From Deltaproteobacteria bacterium ADurb.Bin026 (GTDB taxonomy: Bacteria > Desulfobacterota > Syntrophorhabdia > Syntrophorhabdales > Syntrophorhabdaceae), in the NCBI GenBank assembly GCA_002071245.1, contig MWEV01000045.1:1-5540 (forward strand): a stretch of DNA of 5,540 nt, in the 5' to 3' direction. A program made the translations under genes and the position numbers. The notes under the pieces were generated by a model. That model made no database searches and was not told where the DNA came from. It saw only the letters and a program-made list of their open reading frames with translations. Of this stretch, positions 1-5,540 are shown piece by piece. Each line of letters begins with the position of its first letter. Position 1 is the stretch's first letter.

Positions 1-2886
1 CCTCAGACAGATTCTGGATCTAAATGGAAAAATCCAATGTACAGATGTTTTGATAAAGATAACGACGGAAACTGTCAGAGTAATGAATTTGAACTTGTCC
101 CATGTGCAAAAAACTTTGTGATCCTTATGACGGATGGGCAATGGAATAGAGGGGGGTACCCGGTAAGCTCATACTGCAAGATTGATAATGACATAGAGGC
201 AGAATCACCTGACCCGGTTGTTCCTGCCTACTGGATGCACAAAAAAGGATATACCAACAAGGTATCAGGGGTTAGCAGCTATGTGGAGTCTGTCTATACA
301 ATGGGTTTATGGCTCGGGGGAACAGGGGAGCGCTCCCTGAAGAATGTAGCAATGTACGGAGGTTTTGACAGGACAAACATGTGGCCAGGAGGGACGAGCG
401 GGTACCCATCGTCTTCATGTGGTCCTGTAGAAGACTGTTGTACTTCATCTAACTGCGGAAAGGGTAGCCCATGTACAAATCTTCCGGCATCCCATTCTAG
501 CTGGGACAAGGATGGCAATGGTATTCCTGATACATTTTTCAAGGCAGACGATGCAACTGAGATAAAAGAAAAGATAGCGAGCGTTATCCTTGACATTTTA
601 CGTAATATATCGAGTGGCAGCGCAGTCTCGATACTTGCGTCCAGCGAAGGAAGTGGGGCAAACCTATTGCAAGCGGTTTATTTTCCAAAAAAATCTTTTG
701 GTGCAACAGAGATAGATTGGATTGGCAAGATGCATAACCTATGGTATTATGTCGACCCATATTTACAAAACAGCAATATAAGAGAAGATACAACTGTTGA
801 TAAGATATTGAATCTCACCAACGACTATATAGTTAACTTTTATTTTGATACCACAGCAAATGAGGTATTGGTCAAAAGATATTCAGACTCAGATGGTGAT
901 GGATCACCGGACCCGGACGGCTTAGTGGATACCGTTAATATTGAAAATGTGAAAACCCTATGGGAGGCCGGTAATGTGTTGTGGTCGAGGAACCTTTCCA
1001 CAACGCCAAGAACAATCTACACGCAACTTAGTAATAATTTAACTGATTTTTCTGTTAGTAACGCATCTGCGTTGCAGTCATATCTTCAGGCGGCAAACAA
1101 AACTGAGGCAGAGGACTTAATAAAATACATTCACGGTATCGATAAGAGCGATTACAGAAACAGGACTGTTACGATCAGCGGGACAACAGCAACCTGGAAG
1201 TTGGGCGCTATCATAAATTCAACGCCAAGGATCCAGTCTTTCTCCCCTATAAACACCTATCATATGGGGATACCCAATGGTTATAGTGATACAACTTATT
1301 ACGATTTTGTAAATCAGAATAGTTATAAGAATAGGGGCATGGCATACGTGGGAGCAAATGACGGTATGCTTCACGCCTTTTATTTAGGCGATCTAAAACA
1401 GACATGGTCTGGCAGAGGTACGAATGAGAAAGGCAAATTAGAGGGAACTGAGCTTGGAAAAGAAAAATGGGCATTTATTCCAAAAAACGCCTTGCCATAC
1501 CTAAAATATCTTACAGAGGATAATTATTGTCATATATATTATGTTGATTCCTCTCCATTTCTTATAGATGCAAGCATAAATGGAGATGCTGATGATACCA
1601 AGACGGTGAATAGTTGGAAGACAATCCTAATTGGGGGTATGGGACTCGGCGGTGCCTGTAGAGAACCTAGCAGTTCATGCACAAACTGTGTGAAAACACC
1701 AATGAGTGGCTTAGGATTTTCATCTTATTTTGCTATTGATGTTACAGACCCGGAAAACCCTGTCCTTTTGTGGGAGTTTTCTCATTCTGAACTGGGCATG
1801 TCTACATCAGGACCGGCATTTATAAGACAAGGGGACTCTACAAAAAATGGTAAATGGTTTGTTGTTTTTGCGTCTGGGCCAACCGGACCAATAAATAATA
1901 TATATCGTCAGTTTCTTGGAAGGTCAGATCAACTATTGAGGCTCTTTGTCCTCGATTTAAAGACAGGGACTCTTCTCAGGAAAATAGATACAGACAAATC
2001 TGATGCATTTGGTGGCTCTATATTTAATACATCCTTGGATGTAGATAAATCAAATGTGGGTTCCTCAGGTTTCTATAAAGACAATGTAGCATATGTAGGG
2101 TATACGAAATGTGCAGATTCGCCTTGTACATCGAGTTCAACCTGGACAAAAGGCGGTGTTTTAAGACTTATAACAAAAGAGAGTGATAATCCAAATAATT
2201 GGGTTGTAAACTCTGTTATAGAAGATATAGGTCCAGTTACATCAGCAATAGCAAAATTACAGGATAGAAATAGCGGCAAACTCTGGTTGTATTTTGGAAC
2301 AGGCCGATATTTCTATAAAATGGGAACAAATATCGATGACCCTGGAAGTACGTCTGATACGAGCACGATAAGGCGTTTATATGGTCTCAGTGAACCGTGC
2401 TACCTATCGTCAAACACCTTTGATACGTCCTGTACATCATCTATAACGGAATCGAATTTAAAAAATCAGACCACAAGCCCTTCAGCTTCACTTGATTCAA
2501 TATATTCTGGCTGGTATATAAATCTTGACCCTCCAGATTCTGTAAACCTTCAAGAGAGGGTTATAACTGACCCCCTTGCTGTATTCAGTGGCGCTGTATT
2601 TTTTACTACCTTTCAGCCTTCGGCAGACATATGTGCAGTTGGTGGTAACACATATATATGGGCGGTAGATTACAAAACTGGTGGTGGTGCAACAGGTTTA
2701 TTAGGTAAAGCTTTGCTTCAGGTTTCAACCGGTGAGATAAAGGAGTTGGGACTAGTCTCAGCCTTTTCAGAAAAAGGTAGCAGAAGGACTGCATCAATTT
2801 CAGGTATGCCGCCGAGAGGGCAAGGGTTATCAGTTGTGATTGGTCCAAGGCCAATGAAAAAGATACTACACATAAAAGAAAAATGA
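1..2886 (+). CDS. pilY1: PilY1-type type IV pilus tip adhesin, 5'-truncated by the window edge
   Basis: The frame is open from base 1, so the real start lies upstream and 961 residues are visible. PilY1 proteins are exported, calcium-binding adhesins or mechanosensors carried at the pilus tip with the minor pilins. Visible parts in order: the end of a von Willebrand A-like domain with the ILMTDG strand (about residues 41-46); a five-cysteine cluster (140-158); DKDGNGIPD (169-177); a middle region; DSDGDGSPD (296-304); then the PilY1/PilC beta-propeller, marked by YVGANDGMLHAF (449-460), GGMGLGG, YFAIDVTDPENP, LYFGTGRYF and VFFTTF. The tail GPRPMKKILHIKEK is typical of family members. A canonical EF-hand-spaced loop (DKDNDGNCQSNE, residues 18-29) sits just before the TDG strand. 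The MIDAS DxSxS motif and signal peptide must be upstream and cannot be checked. The stop overlaps the next start as ATGA. Family assignment is firm; ligand and exact function are not visible. Confidence -1.
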   Translation, partial: PQTDSGSKWKNPMYRCFDKDNDGNCQSNEFELVPCAKNFVILMTDGQWNRGGYPVSSYCKIDNDIEAESPDPVVPAYWMHKKGYTNKVSGVSSYVESVYTMGLWLGGTGERSLKNVAMYGGFDRTNMWPGGTSGYPSSSCGPVEDCCTSSNCGKGSPCTNLPASHSSWDKDGNGIPDTFFKADDATEIKEKIASVILDILRNISSGSAVSILASSEGSGANLLQAVYFPKKSFGATEIDWIGKMHNLWYYVDPYLQNSNIREDTTVDKILNLTNDYIVNFYFDTTANEVLVKRYSDSDGDGSPDPDGLVDTVNIENVKTLWEAGNVLWSRNLSTTPRTIYTQLSNNLTDFSVSNASALQSYLQAANKTEAEDLIKYIHGIDKSDYRNRTVTISGTTATWKLGAIINSTPRIQSFSPINTYHMGIPNGYSDTTYYDFVNQNSYKNRGMAYVGANDGMLHAFYLGDLKQTWSGRGTNEKGKLEGTELGKEKWAFIPKNALPYLKYLTEDNYCHIYYVDSSPFLIDASINGDADDTKTVNSWKTILIGGMGLGGACREPSSSCTNCVKTPMSGLGFSSYFAIDVTDPENPVLLWEFSHSELGMSTSGPAFIRQGDSTKNGKWFVVFASGPTGPINNIYRQFLGRSDQLLRLFVLDLKTGTLLRKIDTDKSDAFGGSIFNTSLDVDKSNVGSSGFYKDNVAYVGYTKCADSPCTSSSTWTKGGVLRLITKESDNPNNWVVNSVIEDIGPVTSAIAKLQDRNSGKLWLYFGTGRYFYKMGTNIDDPGSTSDTSTIRRLYGLSEPCYLSSNTFDTSCTSSITESNLKNQTTSPSASLDSIYSGWYINLDPPDSVNLQERVITDPLAVFSGAVFFTTFQPSADICAVGGNTYIWAVDYKTGGGATGLLGKALLQVSTGEIKELGLVSAFSEKGSRRTASISGMPPRGQGLSVVIGPRPMKKILHIKEK

Positions 2887-3392
2887 AAAAAGATAACGGT
2901 TTTACTATCATAGAGTTGATGCTTGTTGTTGTAATTGCAGGAATACTTGCAACACTCTCTGTAGCAGGGTACAGAAATTTTGTAAGTAAATATGAGATAA
3001 ACAGCCAGACAAGGGAACTGTATTCTGACCTTATGAGTCTTAGAATGATGGCCATGCAAAAAAACAGGATGACGTTCGTACAATTGTCAGATAATAGCTA
3101 TATAGGGTATGAAGATACAGATCCACAACCTGACGGAAATGAAACATTAGATACAGGTTTAGATTCTGTGATTATCCCATCGAAATCAGTCAAAAACACA
3201 TTTTCATATACAGGCGGGGGTTTTATAAATTTTAATTCAAGGGGATTTTCAAATACTACATGCACGATATGTATCTTATCACAGGTAAACCCTTCATATG
3301 ACTGTATTAAAGTATCATCTACAAGAGTTACAATCGGAAAAATAAAAAATCAATCATCGGGGTGCACAAGTGCAAATTGTGAAACACAATAA
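2883..3392 (+). CDS. FimT/FimU-like (GspH-type) minor pilin precursor
   Basis: A 169-residue prepilin with a class III leader: the six-residue MKKDNG precedes FTIIELMLVVVIAGILATLSVAGY, giving Gly at -1, Phe at +1 and Glu at +5 of the mature protein, followed by one hydrophobic N-terminal helix. A PilD-type peptidase should cleave and methylate it. The C-terminal half has the GspH/FimT pattern: FINFNSRGFS (about 114-123), then DCIKVSSTRVTIGK (140-153). In pili this class sits in the tip/priming complex; FimT relatives in some species bind DNA, but nothing here proves that. Five cysteines (127, 130, 141, 161, 166) crowd the last 45 residues. The ATG overlaps the pilY1 stop in an ATGA, and only an A-rich AAAGAAAA lies upstream, so translation probably depends on coupling. 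FimT versus FimU cannot be decided by eye, hence no symbol. Confidence -1.
   Translation: MKKDNGFTIIELMLVVVIAGILATLSVAGYRNFVSKYEINSQTRELYSDLMSLRMMAMQKNRMTFVQLSDNSYIGYEDTDPQPDGNETLDTGLDSVIIPSKSVKNTFSYTGGGFINFNSRGFSNTTCTICILSQVNPSYDCIKVSSTRVTIGKIKNQSSGCTSANCETQ
3359..3364 (+). promoter_or_regulatory. Possible ribosome binding site of the pilV-like gene
   Basis: GGGGTG lies 5 bases before the GTG at 3370, within the end of the fimT-like gene. It is only a partial match to the Shine-Dalgarno consensus. It favours the 3370 start over the in-frame GTG at 3379, from which it would be 14 bases away. Confidence -1.
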
Positions 3393-3753
3393 CAAGGCGT
3401 TTACCCTTGTGGAGATGCTTGTAGCTATTACCATTCTAACCATAGGCATGCTCGCCGCCCTCGAAGGTCTTGTGTTGTATATGCAACAAAACCTTAATAG
3501 TCTTTCTCGTGATGAATCTGTGAGGATTGCTGAACAGAAGATGAACGAGTTGAGGAATTTGTCATACACATCCATCACATCTGGAAGTTCAACCATTAAA
3601 AGAAAGATAAAAAGATTCGAAAAGAATTTTACTGTAGCTTGGACTGTTACAAATCTATCAAGCAATAGCGTCTCTATAGAAGTTACTGTGAAGTGGACGA
3701 TCTTGAATAAGGAATGGAGTCATGCTGTCAGATCGATTGTGTCAAGAGGCTGA
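3370..3753 (+). CDS. pilV: PilV-like (GspI-type) minor pilin precursor
   Basis: A 127-residue prepilin. The leader MQIVKHNNKA is followed by FTLVEMLVAITILTIGMLAALEGLVLY, with Phe +1 and Glu +5 (residue 15). The PilV/GspI signature continues with RIAEQKMNELRNLSY (about 52-66), then RKIKRFEKNFTVAWTV and a final strand pattern ending SHAVRSIVSRG. It contains no cysteine. Residue -1 is Ala, not the usual Gly. The GTG start at 3370 has a GGGGTG purine box 5 bases upstream. An alternative GTG at 3379 would give the more usual leader length MKHNNKA but has only weak upstream pairing. Either way the gene begins inside the fimT-like gene, implying coupled translation. Its role is inferred from the family: a tip-complex subunit linking the GspH-like and GspJ-like pilins. 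Confidence -1.
   Translation: MQIVKHNNKAFTLVEMLVAITILTIGMLAALEGLVLYMQQNLNSLSRDESVRIAEQKMNELRNLSYTSITSGSSTIKRKIKRFEKNFTVAWTVTNLSSNSVSIEVTVKWTILNKEWSHAVRSIVSRG
3744..3749 (+). promoter_or_regulatory. Ribosome binding site of the pilW-like gene
   Basis: AAGAGG ends 8 bases before the ATG at 3758 and lies inside the last codons of the pilV-like gene. It decides in favour of 3758 over the upstream in-frame ATG at 3722, which would add 12 residues to the leader. Confidence -1.
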
Positions 3754-3757
3754 TTTT

Positions 3758-4849
3758 ATGGGACATAATAAAAAGGGTTTTACATTAATAGAACTCCTTA
3801 TTGCCATAACCATCCTTGCAATTATTGTTGCTCTGAGTGCTGATACCTTTAGGGTTGTTTTAAAACAAGCAGGACAGGAGGCGGGAATTGTATCAACTCA
3901 GATAGATAATTTGATCGGTCTTAATATGCTTTCCGATGATATAGAACACGCAGGGTATGGTCTTCCCGAAAGTTTCAAATCTGCAATTAGCTATAGCGAG
4001 GCAACTACGTCCCCAGCAAGTACATATAATAGTGCACCGTCTAATGTCCCAAAGGCATTTGCAGTTGGTAACAATACTGGTTACAACGGCTCTGATTACC
4101 TTGTCATAAGGTCTACAATGATTGGCACAAATAACGCCTGCACAAAATGGACTTATATTACAAATGAACAAAAACCAGTTCCAAAGTCATGGGGGGCAAC
4201 AAACAAAGACTTGAATAATGGAAATAGAGTAATTGTAATAAAGCCTGCCAAAGATATTTATAGCAAAAATGAACTTATAGTTGACAGTGACGGAAATTTT
4301 TTCACTTCCTTTAGTTCTACGGCGTTTCCTGCAGATTTTTCACCACAGAACCCTTCAGAAAAGTATATTATCTATGGGGTTGATGCAAATACAGACCTAA
4401 GGATGCCTTTTAATAGGGCCGATTACTATATAAACAGGCCAACATCAGGAATGCCTTCGAGATGTGCACCAAATACTGGTATATTATATAAAACTACGAT
4501 AAATCAGTCTGGTGGAGGGTCAAACTATTTACAAGTTTTTGATTGCGTTGCAGATATGCAAGTTATATTTGGTCTTGATAATAATGAGGATGGAGTTCTT
4601 GACACGTATTCTGATGATATAACAAGCTTAAGTGCCGTTAACATAAAAAAAAGGGTGAAAGAGGTAAGGGTGTATATTTTGACGCATGAAGGTAATAAAG
4701 ATAATGATTATACATATCCTTCAGGAACAATTACTATAGGCGAATTTGATAAGGGGCATGATTTTAATCTAACAAGTACAATAGGTTCCGGGTGGCAGAA
4801 CTATAAATGGAAACAACGCATCCTTGTACTAAAACCAAAGGATCTTTAA
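3758..4849 (+). CDS. pilW: PilW-like (GspJ-type) minor pilin precursor
   Basis: A 363-residue prepilin. The leader MGHNKKG is followed by FTLIELLIAITILAIIVALSADTF, giving Gly -1, Phe +1 and Glu +5 (residue 12). The helix is followed by MLSDDIEHAGYGLP (about 53-66), the hallmark of PilW proteins. The large globular part holds FDCVADMQVIFGLD (about 261-274), a calcium-loop-like DNNEDGVLD (274-282), KEVRVYILTHEG, and the tail YKWKQRILVLKPKDL, all matching PilW proteins of Geobacter-like bacteria as I remember them. Cysteines are at 128, 236 and 263, an odd number. PilW joins the priming complex and, with PilX and PilY1, the pilus tip. The start follows the pilV stop by 4 bases and has its own ribosome binding site. 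Family call firm; placement in the complex is by analogy. Confidence -1.
   Translation: MGHNKKGFTLIELLIAITILAIIVALSADTFRVVLKQAGQEAGIVSTQIDNLIGLNMLSDDIEHAGYGLPESFKSAISYSEATTSPASTYNSAPSNVPKAFAVGNNTGYNGSDYLVIRSTMIGTNNACTKWTYITNEQKPVPKSWGATNKDLNNGNRVIVIKPAKDIYSKNELIVDSDGNFFTSFSSTAFPADFSPQNPSEKYIIYGVDANTDLRMPFNRADYYINRPTSGMPSRCAPNTGILYKTTINQSGGGSNYLQVFDCVADMQVIFGLDNNEDGVLDTYSDDITSLSAVNIKKRVKEVRVYILTHEGNKDNDYTYPSGTITIGEFDKGHDFNLTSTIGSGWQNYKWKQRILVLKPKDL
4577..4603 (+). other. Calcium-loop-like motif in PilW (DNNEDGVLD)
   Basis: The codons spell DxNxDGxxD (residues 274-282), the spacing seen in EF-hand and thrombospondin type 3-like calcium loops. Four acidic or amide ligands and the turn glycine are present. 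Similar loops occur at this place in related PilW proteins as I recall them. Calcium binding itself is inference. Confidence -1.
4838..4842 (+). promoter_or_regulatory. Ribosome binding site of the pilX-like gene
   Basis: AAGGA lies 9 bases before the GTG at 4852, inside the last codons of pilW. It supports that GTG over the in-frame ATG at 4807, which lies 43 bases inside pilW and would give an unusually long 27-residue leader. Confidence -1.
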
Positions 4850-4851
4850 TA

Positions 4852-5493
4852 GTGAATCAGGATAAAGCAAAAATTGGGAAAAAGGGAGTGGCTATTGTAC
4901 TTGTATTGATGATAATACTCATCTCTTCATTGATGATCGGCATGGTTTTATATTTTTCAGGAAAAGGCACCGAGATTTCACTAATTGACAAGAAATACAA
5001 GACCGCCAAAGATGCATCATATGGTGCAGTGGATTTTTTTTTGAAAGACTTTATACCAACCTCAATTAGTATTGCAACCGCTACACCAAGCAGCTCGATA
5101 ATTTCATCATTAAACAGCTTGAATTTAACCACAAGCACAGCCATATCAAAAATCGCAACCGATACCTGTTTCAGCAGCAAATTATTATCTTCCACCTCAT
5201 CCTGGCATGGCACATGTTCAGCCTCTTCTGATATTAAAACATCTGGTGATATCAAGTTTTCATTAAAGGCTGAATCATCAACTCCATTCGATGTGTATAT
5301 ACGAATTACAGACACTATTCAAGGAAACAGCAATACAGGCGGTGTTATGCTTGAAGGAACAGGTGTTGCGGAGTCTTCGAGCGGTATCATTACCCCTCAG
5401 CATTTTCCATATACTTATAGCATAGATGTTCAAGGGGAAAGACAGCTTAGCCCAAGCGAGAGGGTTCAACTCGAAGTGCTTTATGCCTACTAA
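4852..5493 (+). CDS. pilX: PilX-like (GspK-type) minor pilin precursor
   Basis: A 213-residue protein from the GTG start. The leader MNQDKAKIGKKG ends in Gly and is followed by VAIVLVLMIILISSLMIGMVLYF (13-35), a membrane helix. Residue +5 is Leu, so the usual Glu is missing, as in PilX and GspK proteins. The segment GKGTEISLIDKKYKTAKDASYGAVDFF (37-63) resembles the conserved region after the helix in PilX N-terminal domains. The rest is Ser/Thr-rich, with one cysteine pair (106, 122) that could form a disulfide, and ends ERVQLEVLYAY, a tail common in PilX-like proteins of Geobacter-like bacteria. It has its own AAGGA site 2 bases after pilW. By analogy with GspK it would cap the pilus tip and contact PilY1. 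It is shorter and less conserved than the other pilins, so this is the least certain symbol of the cluster. Confidence -1.
   Translation: MNQDKAKIGKKGVAIVLVLMIILISSLMIGMVLYFSGKGTEISLIDKKYKTAKDASYGAVDFFLKDFIPTSISIATATPSSSIISSLNSLNLTTSTAISKIATDTCFSSKLLSSTSSWHGTCSASSDIKTSGDIKFSLKAESSTPFDVYIRITDTIQGNSNTGGVMLEGTGVAESSSGIITPQHFPYTYSIDVQGERQLSPSERVQLEVLYAY
5034..5042 (+). repeat. Homopolymer tract of nine T inside pilX
   Basis: Nine consecutive T span the codons for Asp-Phe-Phe-Leu (residues 61-64), shortly after the membrane helix. A gain or loss of one base would shift the frame early in the gene. The frame is intact as given. Confidence -1.
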
Positions 5494-5540
5494 ACAAAAA
5501 AAGCCAACAAAAAAGATAAAACCAAAATCAAAAAAGACAT
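5483..5540 (+). CDS. Start of an unknown lysine-rich protein, cut by the right edge
   Basis: An ATG at 5483 opens a frame with no stop to the end of the window, giving 19 residues: MPTKQKKPTKKIKPKSKKT. Nine of these are lysine, and there is no hydrophobic stretch yet, so it does not start like a signal peptide or a prepilin leader. A weak GAAG lies 6 bases upstream, and the start overlaps the pilX stop by 11 bases, the same tight packing as elsewhere in the cluster, which supports a real gene. The alternative is A-rich intergenic DNA that happens to stay open. I do not recognise a family. A basic cytoplasmic N-terminus ahead of a later membrane segment is one possibility. Confidence -1.
   Translation, partial: MPTKQKKPTKKIKPKSKKT

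Noticed and set aside
1..36. Start of pilY1 at the ATG at 37
   Set aside because: The frame is open to base 1 and a start at 37 would remove the signal peptide and the first half of the VWA-like domain, so the gene must begin upstream.
154..407. Two copies of the palindrome GGGTACCC (154-161 and 400-407)
   Set aside because: Both simply encode Gly-Tyr-Pro in PilY1 (GGG TAC CCG and GGG TAC CCA). Two copies in coding DNA give no support for an operator.
1..2886. Integrin-binding RGD motif in PilY1
   Set aside because: Pseudomonas PilY1 has one, but no RGD occurs in the 961 residues visible here.
2606..3055. Long minus-strand open frame opposite the pilY1-fimT junction
   Set aside because: It spans two well-supported plus-strand genes, its product has no recognisable domain, and the plus-strand proteins match known families over this stretch.
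3722..3757. Upstream ATG giving a 12-residue longer PilW leader
   Set aside because: No good ribosome binding site precedes it, whereas the ATG at 3758 has AAGAGG at 8 bases and gives a standard seven-residue leader.
4807..4851. Upstream ATG giving a 15-residue longer PilX leader
   Set aside because: It lies 43 bases inside pilW without a Shine-Dalgarno, and the GTG at 4852 has AAGGA at 9 bases and gives a 12-residue leader.
4857..5315. Minus-strand open frame of about 150 residues opposite pilX
   Set aside because: It mirrors the pilX coding frame; the hydrophobic stretches reflect the antisense of the pilin helix. PilX has a ribosome binding site and a family-like N-terminus.
5491..5540. 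A-rich stretch after the pilX stop as a terminator or promoter element
   Set aside because: There is no inverted repeat before it and no T-run on the coding strand; it is better read as lysine codons of the next frame.

Overview
The window is an almost gap-free, plus-strand gene cluster for the tip and priming complex of a type IV pilus. It holds the 3' part of a pilY1-type adhesin gene (cut off by the left edge), then four small prepilin-like genes in the order fimT/fimU-like (GspH type), pilV-like, pilW-like and pilX-like. A sixth reading frame, lysine-rich at its start, begins over the end of pilX and runs off the right edge.

Layout: pilY1 (1-2886, no start in window); fimT/U-like (2883-3392, ATGA overlap with pilY1); pilV-like (3370-3753, GTG start, overlaps by 23 bases); pilW-like (3758-4849, 4-base gap); pilX-like (4852-5493, GTG start, 2-base gap); unknown ORF (5483 to the edge, overlaps by 11 bases). 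No intergenic space exceeds 4 bases. I see no promoter, terminator, RNA gene, mobile element or CRISPR, and one transcript with translational coupling is the natural reading.

How the genes work together: FimT/U, PilV, PilW and PilX correspond to the H, I, J and K pseudopilins of type II secretion. By analogy with Pseudomonas they form a small complex in the inner membrane that primes pilus assembly and carries PilY1 to the pilus tip, where PilY1 acts as adhesin or surface sensor. A prepilin peptidase (PilD type), the major pilin and the assembly ATPases are needed but lie outside the window.

Organism: a Gram-negative-type (diderm) bacterium with an AT-rich genome and frequent ATA and AGA/AGG codons. 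The PilY1 and PilW sequences resemble from memory those of Geobacter-like Desulfobacterota and of Nitrospirota. This placement is an impression, not a search result. The system itself is known. The points worth a second look are the gene order (pilY1 first), calcium-loop-like motifs in both PilY1 and PilW with an apparently degraded one in the propeller, an alanine instead of glycine at the PilV cleavage site, a cysteine-rich FimT tail, and the unknown lysine-rich last ORF.
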